A DNA stretch of 64,000 nucleotides. Origin: Meandrina meandrites. Lineage: Eukaryota > Cnidaria > Anthozoa > Scleractinia > Meandrinidae. The DNA lies in the NCBI GenBank assembly GCA_963693305.1, contig OY855908.1, positions 1,556,001 through 1,620,000 on the forward strand. The letters are read 5' to 3'. Positions 47,604-58,605 of the stretch are shown here, one piece after another. The position numbers and the translations under genes are program-made. Under the pieces are notes generated by a model that saw nothing but the letters and a program-made list of their open reading frames with translations, was not told where the DNA came from and searched no databases. Numbering within the stretch: the first letter of the stretch is position 1; every line of letters begins with the position of its first letter.

Positions 47604-47751
47604 GGGCCCAGTTGTTCAAAGCATGGATAACGCTATCCACCGGATAAGTCACTATCCAGTGGATAAGTGTTGGCAAAACAAACTACGTTATCCACTGGAA
47701 AGTGATTTATCCGGTGGATAGCGTTATCCATCCTTTGAACAACCGAGGCCT
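47604..47751. mobile_element. Palindromic MITE with GGATAACGCTATCCACCGGA arms
   Basis: The left arm (CAGTTGTTCAAAGCATGGAT and on) pairs with the right arm ending CTTTGAACAACCGAGGCC over nearly the whole 148 bp. The inner part repeats CTATCCAGTGGATAA. It lies just upstream of the gene C candidate promoter. Confidence 0.7.
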
Positions 47752-48489
47752 GAAGTAGAATATAAAGTCCACAGCGACCATTTTATAATTTCATGCCACC
47801 GACTTCACATGAAATTTTTGAGAAACCCTCGCTGACATGTAGCTATTTGAATTCTGCTGCCTGACAGGTCATCTAGCCGTTGGAAATTTGCAATGAAACT
47901 TGAGTTTAGCGTGTACAAAAACGCGCCATAAATGAGTCACTGATCCGTCTTACAAAAATTCGCAATTTACTTGCCCTTGAGGCACAGAAATCAAACGCGC
48001 TTTATATTCAAATTATTTCAAACTAATGATTCATGATTTTCACAAGAAACCAAGCAATGTTTAGCCGAACACCTCGAGTCTTTGGTGTATCGCGAGGGAC
48101 CCTCCGCGATGTAGTCACCTTCTTGGGAGACCGCCCGTAATAAATTTAAAATCTGCTTCTGCCTCATACATCTGAAGCCCTAACCTATCAAAGACAAAGT
48201 TAATTTTGTGTAATGTATTTCAGACCTGACTTCTAAATGTGTATCCTAATTGCGACCTGTGCCCTAATTCAGACCTGAAGGGGTGTTTGATAGCTTTTGT
48301 TTTTTTTTTTCAAACCCAGTGGCTAGGGGCATTGTTCCTATTGCTTGGTCTATTGTTTCCTTGATGTGTAGTTGGGGGTAGAGCGCGCGTTCTACCCTAG
48401 CCTACGATCAGGCTAGGGAGGGAGAGGGAGGGAGATAGGGAGGGAGGGCATGATCACAGGTTAGTTCTACCACTCCAATTAATACGGCA

Positions 48490-48672
48490 TTCACACCAAA
48501 GCTTAAAGGCTGTTTAGCTGCTAAGTAATGTTTGTTGACTTCAAATTTAACACAATGAAAGCACAAGTAAGCGCTTACTGGAGCCCTATGTAAAATTTAG
48601 TCTTTCATTTTACCTTTGTTGATTTTCATTTTGTTCAACCGGGTTTACCTAGACAAGTTTTGCTGGTGTGAA
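48490..48672 (-). mobile_element. MITE, copy 2 of the family at 26910
   Basis: The reverse complement of this stretch starts TTCACACCAGCAAAACTTGT and aligns along its length with 26910-27138. The ends carry TTCACACCA and its complement. Confidence 0.65.
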
Positions 48673-49203
48673 TGAGACATAAGAGACTAAACCGTCAGCC
48701 ACGCACGCTATGAGACTTGGGACAGCTCCTACATGACCCCTTCAGAGGTGACCATAGGCCACTCCACTTCGCCATGTCGCGCTCCGAAATAAGCCTGCAC
48801 GCTTTCAAAATGAACCAGTCTAGTCAGCAACACACAATTAAATTGCTGTGGTTATTCAAAAGAAAGAACTTTATGTAATGAAAATTATGAAAAACACCAA
48901 CTCAACTGTGTTCCTTATATTTGCTTAAGAAATTGAGACTATACTAAGAATAAGGGAAAATAAATTTTAATAATTTTTTTGTTGGTATTTTAATCGAATA
49001 AAATCATATTCTGTTTCTTTCGATGTTGACCAATATTCTTGTAACTTCATAGACTGTCACTCCTACAATGCATCATGGGAAATACAGTTAGTTATAGGGA
49101 TCTGAAAATTATTTTCCTCCTTTGGACTCAGTTGCGAGTCAAATTAAAATAAATGAATATCTGTTTCGAAGGGATATCTTCTTCCATCATTTTGCGAGTT
49201 CAA

Positions 49204-49209
49204 TTTATT
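49204..49209 (-). promoter_or_regulatory. Candidate polyadenylation signal AATAAA of the SLC30A gene
   Basis: A minus-strand AATAAA lies about 115 bases beyond the stop codon at 49325. An AT-rich (TTAA)n run lies between the two. Confidence 0.5.
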
Positions 49210-49324
49210 TCTCCTAAACTTGGAAGCTGTTAAGAAACTTGTCCTTGAGGTAGAGGAAGTGTTGCCAACAACACATATATTGTTTGTCAATAAAATTAAT
49301 TCTTAATTAATTAATTAATTAATA

Positions 49325-52300
49325 TTATTCGTCAGTGTTGTGATTCCTGATTGCTGCAGTGTTGTTTTGGTGAAAATTCGTCCTGTGTTCTGTTGACGGA
49401 ATTTCTACTTGTAAACACGTGTGATAAAAGTGATATTTTTCACACATCTTCTGAGTTGCGTCTGATAACAATACGTTAACATCCGCTCCGGGATCTGTTG
49501 AAATAAAACAGCAGTTATTTTTATAAAACTGTGAAGAGTTGAAAGAATAGTAAAGCAGGGGACTTAGCGTTTGTAACTCTCAAAAGTTATCAAAATCCAT
49601 TTCCCCTTTCTGCTGACAATCAGTGAAGATAATTAATATTTTGAGCTCCTGAATTAATTCAAAACTGATGCCGGCTCTTGACCAGCGAACAGTTCCACAA
49701 TTAAAATAAAAATCTCAGTGAAAAATATATAAATAACATATAAGGAACTGAAGATCAGATGTAACGTACCTATGACCACATGAGCCGACAGTATCGTTTT
49801 ACCAGTGGTTAAAGACCAGACATGTACATTATGAATGCTTAGCACGTGATCAGTGTTCGTCAAATCTTTCCTTACGTCAGCGAGTCGTATGTTTGAAGGC
49901 ACTCCTAAAATAAAAAAAGTGCACAGTTAAACAAAGATAGGGAGATTTTGGAAAATAGTAACTGAAACGCCTTTTCCAAGTGTTGCTGATAATTTTTTTC
50001 TACTAAGGTATAGGTTCTGATGAAATTTCAGCAATTATGAGTGACGACTCAAACAGAAGTAGAATGAATGCGCTGTGATCAAAACAGCAAATTTAGATCT
50101 AACTCGTGTATTCAGTTTCACTATAGTTGAAAACGGCGTAGCGTCTTTTATGCTAAAAATAATTGTTGATATTTCTAAATGACGCTAAATGGCGGCATAA
50201 AATGCACAATTTTATACCGCCATTTAGCGTCATTTAGAAACATTTAGCGTCATTTAGAAACATTAACAATTATTCAGTTTCATTATCGGATCGTTACTGA
50301 AACATCCTTATATTTATCACAAATTATAGTGTAATGAAAACTCATTTAATTCAAATTAAAAATAACATTATTTCAGTTCAATACCTTCCAGTAAAATATT
50401 AACGGAGTCCCTAAGAACAGTACAAGTCGACAAGAGAACCACGCATGCGCCAACCAAGCTAATAATTGGGTCGGCGATTTCCCACGAAGGCTGCAAAGCA
50501 AATAGGACGACTTAATTATGTATCAAGACAACAACAGAGTAGCAAAATGTTGCTGAGTTAATTGAGGAACAGAATGTTTCGTGTTGTGCGTTGATTGGTG
50601 GAGAAACTACTGATGACTTCATCTGCAAGTCATTGCTTCATAAAGCTTATTGTAACTTGGCGGTGGAGCTTGCTGAAGTTGTCTGCTCAAAAACATAAAT
50701 ACAATGAACACAAATACAAAACAATGGAAACGCGTGGCTTCATGATCGAATGATCCAACACCTATTTAACTTCTATCGATATTAAATCAACTTACGTTGA
50801 TTTTTATTAGTACTGCACCAATAAGCACAGCAAAACTATGTAACACATCGCCAGCAGTGTGAAGAACAGCTGCCTTGACTGTCATGTTGGTCTCGTGATG
50901 ATGATCTCCGTGATGAGAATGAACCTTTAACACGCAAATTATTCTACGAAGAAAATCAAAACAATAAAACACTTTCAGCAAATATGTACAAACTGAGTAC
51001 AGTACGCTATATCGACATTGCTGATCCTAGCCGTATGCAAGATGCGTGTCGCACACGAACACTGTAGCTCAGTGGATCATAGAGCGCCCGCCAGGTGTTT
51101 GGGAGCCCACTAGTTTGATTCTCGTCGGGGACTCAGAACGTTTCTTTGTTCCACTCTCGTGACATGTTGAACATTTTATCTTTCTCTTGTACAAACTGAG
51201 TTCTCTAGCACTAAAACCTAATCTAGTCATGGGTTGATGGAAAAGAAAGTACATGGCCAAATTTCTCTTGACACGTGTACTCGTGTGTATGGCTGATTTA
51301 CGTTTTATTTGCTACACGTCAAAACAAGTATTTCCTCTGACAAGTTTCGTAGCATCTGTCCTCTGTTCAATGAAAGCTGGCTTGCCAAGTTAAGCACAAC
51401 TCTGAGAATCCGGAATATTCATAAGATGGTGTGCAAATAAAGGATGGACAACGGAGAGAACATCAAAACCAGGAAGTAACGGTTTTTCAACCCAATTCAT
51501 ATCGTGTTTATGGCAATGAAAAAATGTTATGACAATTTCTATGGCTTACTTAATTTTCACTCACTTTTAAGTAAAATAAAATCCTATGGCAAAGGAGCAA
51601 AGAAAAAGAGTTGCCTGCCAACAATGACATCTGGAATTTCTCGGAAATAGAATGGAAAAATATGTAATGAGAAGCGAGAATGACGATGATGATGATGAAG
51701 GCCTATTATGAATAATATTGGCGATTGCAGACGGTCTTGACAATCAGAATAATAAAACAAATTGGCTTTCAACCCATTTCTTGAATAGGCAGGGGGATTA
51801 GCTGAAGATCACTCGTTGTTAAGACAATCCCTTTACACCTCAGGAAAGAGGTAGAATCTATAGTAGTGTCGTAATAAAAACCTATGAGTATTTTCTTTTC
51901 GCCTTACTTACATAATATTGGCACAAACAGCCAAAGCCGCGGTCAGTATCATTACGTCAGAGTTCACGTGACCATGGTGACCGCTTCCTCCTGGGGTTAA
52001 TCTAAGAATTGATTCATAAGCGAGCACGCCGGTCAGCAGCCATAACGTTGCTATTACAACGCATGCACCAATGATCTCTGCCAATTACAAGATAAGTTTA
52101 ATTAGCAATTAGTAAGTCCGCCTTCAAATGATATTTCGGTCACGCAACATCTTCATAAAGAATGTTGCGTGACCCAGACAAAGGCCACGAAGGGAACTTC
52201 GTATCAAAGAAATGCTCGTGAGAGTGAAAACATCATTTTTACCAGCTCTGTAATATCCAAACGTTTTCTTTTCGTTTGGTTTCCATCTTGCTATCCATGT

Positions 52301-54549
52301 GGCAACCAGGCTCATCAGCAGTGAGTTCAGATCAAAAAACTGGTGCAGGGCGTCATTCATTACAGCGAGACTGTTGGCCACAAATCCACCTGAAAAAAGC
52401 GTCATATATAGTTGTTATTGACTGCACGTGAGGTACAGATATAGAAGTATGTTACAGAAATGCAGTTGAGATCCAAGAAAAATTGACTAGGTCATTATCT
52501 CTATATCTAGACCGAACAAGCATTTCTCATTCAGAAAACGGAAGCTTAAAAGGCCGGCGAGCGGTCCAAATAAATATATCTGGACCGATCATCTAGCCAA
52601 TCAGATTGCGCGATTCAGTTTATCTGGGCAGCACGTGGAGCAGGAAAATAATAAAAGTTTCACAGTTGCAAAGAAAGAATTATGTCCTGTGCAGGTCCTG
52701 TAAGAAAATTTAACAGTAATTGTAAGTAATTTCGGGACTCCTTCCTTGTTTTATTTCTCATCTCTCCTGAGATAAGCCTTATTTTCAGAAGTCTTCTCTG
52801 GTCGCTTATTTCATGACCAGAGAAGACGAGAGATAACAGGGTGAGAGAAAAACACAGAAGTATAGCTCATGACAGAAGTCTTGGCATTCTTAACCAAGAT
52901 ATCATGGAAATGTGTTGGTTACATGTTTTCGTAAAAAATAATTTTCATAGTCAAAAAACTATTGTCCCCCCCCCCCCCCCCCCCCTTAAAAAAACCCAGT
53001 AATTTTGCAAACTAGGAGTCTTTACTTAGTTTTCACAATACACAACAGTGTAAATAGTAAAGTGGGCGATAATTATAGTTGTGGTTTAAATTTATCTTTA
53101 GTTAAAACTGTTTGAAACCAGCTTGATTTTATTTTTCATTTTTTCGTATTTATTATCGCAATCTGAAACAAAGGGAAATACAAAGTCAAATTGGTTTGAA
53201 CAGGAGAGCTTCTGGTCTAAAACTTTTAAACCAAAGATAACTTACATACATGTATCTAGTAAGAATTGTAGGCACACGCAGAAGATCTCTGAATATTTTT
53301 CCACATACTCCATCCTCTCTTGTTTTTCATTATGGGTTCGCAGTTTCAGACATACTGAATATATTGCAAGCATTTTAAAAAGTATGCTGTGAACTCTAAA
53401 AGGATTCGTATTTCATTAAATAAATAAAACGTTTAAAATCTTTTTAAGAACACTCTTGTGATAAGCTGAACGACAAGAATACCATTTGATCATTGATTGG
53501 CTTTTCTTAATGTCATCTGATTGGCTAAACGGAAAACAATCCATTAGAAGGCAGCAAGAGGTGAAGAAACGCCATTCAAAAGCTTCAGTGCCCTGCAGCT
53601 TGTCACAATTGAAAAGACGTGTCAATAGGCTGAATCAGGTGAAGCAAACAAAAAAACCGACAAAAAATGCGTGTTTAGAACAACAAGACATCGACACCCG
53701 GCCGGCAGTTCAAATAGGCTGTTTACCATAGTATTGTCATAGCAAACAATGCCATTAATGCCGCGTTTGAATCATCGTGTGTATTAATGCGCGGTTTAAA
53801 TTTCAGTTTAATGTTGATATCAATGAAAATGATAAACTTTATAAAAATAAATGATCTTCATAAAGAAACAATTACTACAAAGGGATTACAAAGTTTCTGC
53901 TTTAAAAATTAGTTGATGGGGAGCCATTTCCGTTGTCAAGAGATACATTTTACTATCATTGCAATTTGTGGACGTATTAGGATTTTAATTTTCTCTTGTG
54001 AGACGTTATATATAAACGATATAAAATGCAGCTCGTTTTATCGACTTGAAATATAAACAAAAATTCCCTGGTAAGATTAATTTAAGGGATATTAAAAAAT
54101 GATTTCCTTACTTGTAGAGCTAAAAAGCTTAATTAAACAAGGAAAACCAAATATGGCAAACAAAGTCTGCATAATTAACTCGGTTTATTGACCGGAATAT
54201 CAGCGTTTTTCTTGGTTAAAATGTTCTCCTTTTCGTGACAATCGCCAAAAACAGTTTCTTCAGAAAACAAGTTCTGTAATATTTGGCAATGAACGATTTT
54301 AAGTACAAAAGACTCGTATTATATATTTTTCGCTATGTTACAAAGGATAGGACTGAATATCCGAAAGAGTTCCTTACCTATAACTTCACAGATGATGAAA
54401 ACTGTGCAAAACACGCACGCAGTGATCAATCGTCTTTTCGCGTCGTTATCATGGCTGTTCTTTTCTCGTGAGACAAACTGGCAGGCAATTTCTTCGTCGG
54501 CTTGAGCAAGCTTCGAGTATTGATTTCCCGCCATATTATTCCTCCGCAT
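49325..54549 (-). CDS. SLC30A2: SLC30A (ZnT/CDF) zinc transporter, ZnT2/3/4/8 type
   Basis: Proton-coupled zinc exporter that loads zinc into vesicles or moves it out of the cytosol (family knowledge). Exons: 54549-54378, 52389-52243, 52077-51912, 50943-50796, 50490-50385, 49904-49770, 49494-49325. They total 1044 nt, giving 347 aa. Six membrane segments fit the CDF fold. The zinc site is intact: H73 and D77 in SLAVMNDALHQFFD and H190 and D194 in AAVLHTAGD. A short His-rich loop (HSHHGDHHH, about 170-178) lies between segments 4 and 5. The cytosolic C-terminus carries the DHVLSIHNVHVWSL and CEKYHFYHTCLQVEI strands of the CDF dimer domain. Two nearby ATGs exist (54549 and 54534); the first is used. 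The paralogue symbol is approximate. It sits between synaptotagmin-like genes C and D on the same strand. Confidence 0.93.
50158..50274. repeat. Near-perfect hairpin in an SLC30A intron
   Basis: The arms carry TTTCTAAATGACGCTAAATG and its reverse complement around a loop of a few bases near 50205. The right arm has an extra internal copy of ACATTTAGCGTCATTTAGAA. The unit ends in AATAATTGTT and its complement. It lies between exons 50490-50385 and 49904-49770. Confidence 0.7.
51058..51290 (+). repeat. tRNA-headed SINE
   Basis: The head TGTAGCTCAGTGGATCATAG, then AGAGCGCCCGCCAGGTGTTT and a B-box-like GTTTGATTCTCG, is followed by an unrelated tail. It lies in the SLC30A intron between exons 51912 and 50943. 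Confidence 0.55.
52966..52985. repeat. 20-bp poly(C) tract
   Basis: An uninterrupted run of 20 C on the plus strand. Other runs of 13 or more are at about 3406-3418 (C), 30116-30131 (C), 37855-37868 (C), 41981-41998 (G) and 43418-43431 (G). Confidence 0.9.
53120..53245. repeat. Dispersed repeat, copy 3
   Basis: Third copy of the family at 10-115, with ATCGCAATCTGAAACAAAGG, AATTGGTTTGAA and CTTTTAAACCAAAG. Confidence 0.55.
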
Positions 54550-57500
54550 TTTAATTTGCGGCTGATAAATTTTGGTGACTGTTTTACTCGAACGCAATCT
54601 TTGCTAGTGTTTAAAACGGCCTTCGATTGCTACGTGCAGGACGCGACGAAATGTGTACCAATCAGATTCGACGACGCGTGATGTGAAAACTACAGATGAA
54701 TCAACAACAGCATGAAAAGAAAAAAAACAAGCGAAGCTGAAGTCCCCGATGGAGTATTTGAATTGCTGACGTAAAATTTGCATACAAAGCGACGTTATCA
54801 TTAAAAGTCAGCAAGACAACTTCAATTATATTCAGTCTTTTGTGCAATTAACGTCTAAAAGAGTTGAAATAAAATGAGGCGGGCGAAAAATTGATTTTTG
54901 AACGTTGAAAGAACTAAATCACAGTTATAAAATGGAGGATTTGTAGCCATATGGTATTATTTCCTGCCCTCGTGAAAACTATCCAACAAGCGGACGTTTT
55001 TTTTTTTCGTTAACGTATTTGCGATGTGTTGTTGTGTTGCTATATTTAAAACCGACAGCAATTTTCAGTAAATCTTGCCGTAATATTATTGCTAAAAAAT
55101 TGAGCAACCGATATCGTTGGACGGTCAGCGATGAGAAATACAAACAGTTCAATTTATTTAATTGAGGTAATAAGCTAGAAGACATTTTATTTCAGTGAGG
55201 GTATAAATGAATAAAACATTTAGGTAAGAATTAGAGGAAATGGGAAGCAGTAAATGTTTCAGATGCTCGGCTTTTAGAGGTAATATTTACACTTCTCATT
55301 TGAATGTCTCAGTGATATTTACAATATTAAGTTCAACATGCCACTTCGGTTTCCAAAGCTTAAAATGTTTGCCACGTATCATAAATGTGTTTTATTTTTC
55401 TTCAAACAAGAAATCTCGATAGAAATGCGCGCTGATTTCACAAGTTTTGAAACAACTAAAGATACTAATGGGGCTTTAAATTGTATTGATTTTGCATGCA
55501 TGTGGTTTTAATACATGGAATCAAGAGATATTTTTCAGAGAATTAAGAATTGTTTTGATAGTTTGGTTTTTCAACAGCTGTTTCAAGAAGCAAAATGTCT
55601 CATGAAATCCCATTTCATTGTTATTCATATTCAAGAAGATTTGAAAATGTGAATTGAAAAATTGAACGATATAGAAACAATTTCCTTAATAACAGAGAAA
55701 CTACAGCAATATACTTATTTTAAAAAGAGAAACAAAACGAAAAACAGTTTGAGAAATCAAAGTCGCCCACGACTTATTTTTCTATTTTTGACAGCCCTCG
55801 GTAAAAGTACTTGTCATTTGAAGAAATCCTTTTATCTAAGCAGAGCATCCGTGGGGGTACTTCCATATATGGCCTATATGTAGTCAAGTGTCGCGAGACA
55901 GGGTATGGTTTTTGAGGTTGTCGGTCCTTAAATTCTGGTAGTGTATCATTTTTTGCTCCTTTTGCCATTTTCTTCCCAGTGTGATCTTTAGCTGGGGTAT
56001 CTACATTCTATCAGCTAATATTAAAGTGCGTAAACGCCCGGCGAAACGAAAGAAATGGTCTATTATAAAAACTGAACTATCCGTTCAAGTATTCGCAAGG
56101 TGATTTTCTAATGGACCCTAAAGATTTGTGCGTGGTTAGCAATAATTTGTGTCGTCACGCAACGCTTCTCCTCCCCTTGAATAGGGTGTCATTTTTCGGG
56201 TTTGGGCCTTAATTAAGTAGGGAAAGGGTATAATTTTTCGTTTTCAGTATCCTTAAACAGGATTTAGGAACCTTCTCGGTACACACCTATCCGAAATTTA
56301 CAAGAGTGCGCCCCCCACCCCGCCCTGCAGAGTATATAGATAGGTAGTAGCTGAAGGTGCCCTTACGTCTGGTAGATAATGTAAGCAGTTATTACAAACA
56401 CTTCGCCGTTTTTCTGTTGCCACTCCAAACAGTGAAAGAAAGATAAAGGTTTATCATTTATCAGCCGTGACAGTCGAGTCCAACGGACATCTAAATAAAC
56501 ATAAACGAAGTGAAGTCTGAGTTCATGTTGTTTGTCATTTGCGAATTTTTTCCCATTTACTTCAATGCAGAAGTGTAATTGAGACTCTTCAAGCAGAAAT
56601 AAGCGTAGCACCTGTACAAGAAGTAAGGTTGGAACAATTTACAAAAACCGTATACGTAAATAAAAAACCTTGAATCCTTGTTATATTCAAACATTTTTTT
56701 TATAAAAATTAAATAAACGGCCACTAGTGCGGCTAAATAATTATTTTAGCACAAGGAGTTTGCAAGCCTGTGGTCTTTAGCTTTCTGCGCAAGCGCAAGG
56801 GACTATAAAAGGGCGCGAGTTCTAGGAGCATGCGTGGGAGTACTGACATGTGCGAAGTGCGTTGTCACGACCGTGTCACGTGCACGCTCCCACAACTCCC
56901 CTGTGTAATAGTTCCCAGTACCCAGCAAACAGACCTCAGCCAGTGCAATGTGTAAGTATAACATAAAGTAGGAATTCAGACAACATAAATAAGCGCACCT
57001 AGAAGCAAAGTAGAAACAAAGCTACACTTATTTACAGTTATTTCTGCAGAACTTGCACTCATTCGCATTAAAGTCATTCTGATCTTTTGTTCACATCACT
57101 GACTCGTTTTTGTTATGTCTATCATTTATAATTCGTTGGATACTTTGGGGGGCCGTTCCTTTGAAGAAGGAAACTGCATGAAAACAATCTTCGTATATTA
57201 CATTTTTATACAGGTAAGGTAACGCCTTGTACAGGAACTCTTTGACAAAACAGCAACGCCCCAGTAAGACACCGCGCATACAGTTCTGAGGTTTCAGCGT
57301 AACATTGGGTGCTGTCCGTGTTGTCGGAATGATCCCGCGACAAGAATACCATTCTGACTACTTCGAACGCTAGTCTACAATCTTGGAGCTAGCTATTTGA
57401 GACGAAGAATTAAGAAGGTTTCCGCTGAAAGTTCGAGCAATAAGTACAAAAATTAATCACCAAAATTCTACTCATGGTACGATAACATTTTGTATCCAAA

Positions 57501-57572
57501 ACATGCCCAAACATCTCACTGTAATTAATTTCTAGAAGTGACCCTGAGTGACTATGAGTTCGCTTTGGTAAC
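54550..57572. other. Intergenic region between the SLC30A and gene D genes
   Basis: Contains the presumed SLC30A promoter (not resolved; no clear TATA box) and the repeat at 55851-56325. Nothing coding was recognised. Confidence 0.5.
55851..56325. repeat. Interspersed repeat with irregular GGGTAT(C)ATTTTT units
   Basis: Starts GTGGGGGTACTTCCATATAT, which I recall from coral repeats, and contains several diverged GGGTATNATTTTT motifs. It ends near the C-rich GCGCCCCCCACCCC. No ORF of note. Confidence 0.5.
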
Positions 57573-57578
57573 TTTATT
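57573..57578 (-). promoter_or_regulatory. Candidate polyadenylation signal AATAAA of gene D
   Basis: A minus-strand AATAAA occurs about 220 bases beyond the gene D stop codon. Confidence 0.4.
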
Positions 57579-57800
57579 TTTGCCCTTGTTACTCGAATGT
57601 TCCGCGGAAACCGCTTGACCGACACACTTGTCGAATTGGCAAAAGTTAATCGTTTACATTGGTTTTGAAGGGGCGGGGGGGAGGGGGGTGGGGCTGAAAA
57701 ATAATCTGTCATCCTTTGTGGGGCGTTTATATAAACTGCAAGGGATGCTCCAAATAAGAAATTACCCAAGTTTCTCCAAAATTGAACGTTTATGAAGCCG

Positions 57801-58574
57801 TCAAAGTTTTGATTGCTTCTTTGATAGTTTCGGTTTTTTCGGCGTCTTTGCCTTTGTACTGTCCTGAGATGAAAATAGTCCACCTGGTAATAAACCCGTA
57901 AACATTCCTTCTTCTTCTTCACTCTCCTCCTCAGATGTTGATTCCCAGCCGTGTAATGTCGCCATAGTTGTCTGGAGATCCGTCTTCCCCGGCACAATAT
58001 TCAACAGTTCCAGTTGGTGCCACATAGTAACTTCTTTTTCTACCATGAGCTGCCATTGGGCCAGAGCTTGACCGACACCTTGGCAACCAATGCAAAGCTC
58101 GCCCATCAGACGTTTTCGACCAATCAGCGGCTTGTCTTTGACGTGTATCACGAGGTTGACTTCGTCTAGGAGATCTTCCTCCACGGTAAACGCCATTTCT
58201 TGGTCAAAGTTTGGCTCCAGATTTTTCTTTATCACTTTTGTTTTCTTTGATGTAATGACCTTTGAGCCACGCACTAGATGAAGCTTAACGTATGAATCTG
58301 GGTACAAAGGAGAGAGAAAACAGAAAAAAGTGACCTTTCTAGCGCTTTAAAGAACATTCATTCGGAAATTTTGCCTTTACTTGTATAGGTCAACAGTCAA
58401 GTCTTCCGCGCAGTTTTCATTCGATTTTTACCTGGAAGAAGCTGACGTCTTAAGTTTTTACTGAGATGAGCACTGTTCGAGATGATATCAAAATGCGCAA
58501 CAAACGAAATTATTATCTACTAAACCTAAACCCCTGTTATAAAAAACTTAAGTGTTGAAAAGTAACTAGTGCTT

Positions 58575-58605
<31 letters not shown>

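Noticed and set aside
48380..48450. Possible tRNA or palindromic regulatory site near CCCTAGCCTACGATCAGGCT
   Set aside because: The palindrome is short and followed by a GGGAGG-rich low-complexity run; nothing ties it to a gene.
57410..57997. 195-codon ORF on the minus strand
   Set aside because: It overlaps the last exon of gene D in another frame and is basic and low in conserved pattern. The gene D frame encodes a clear C2B end and tail.
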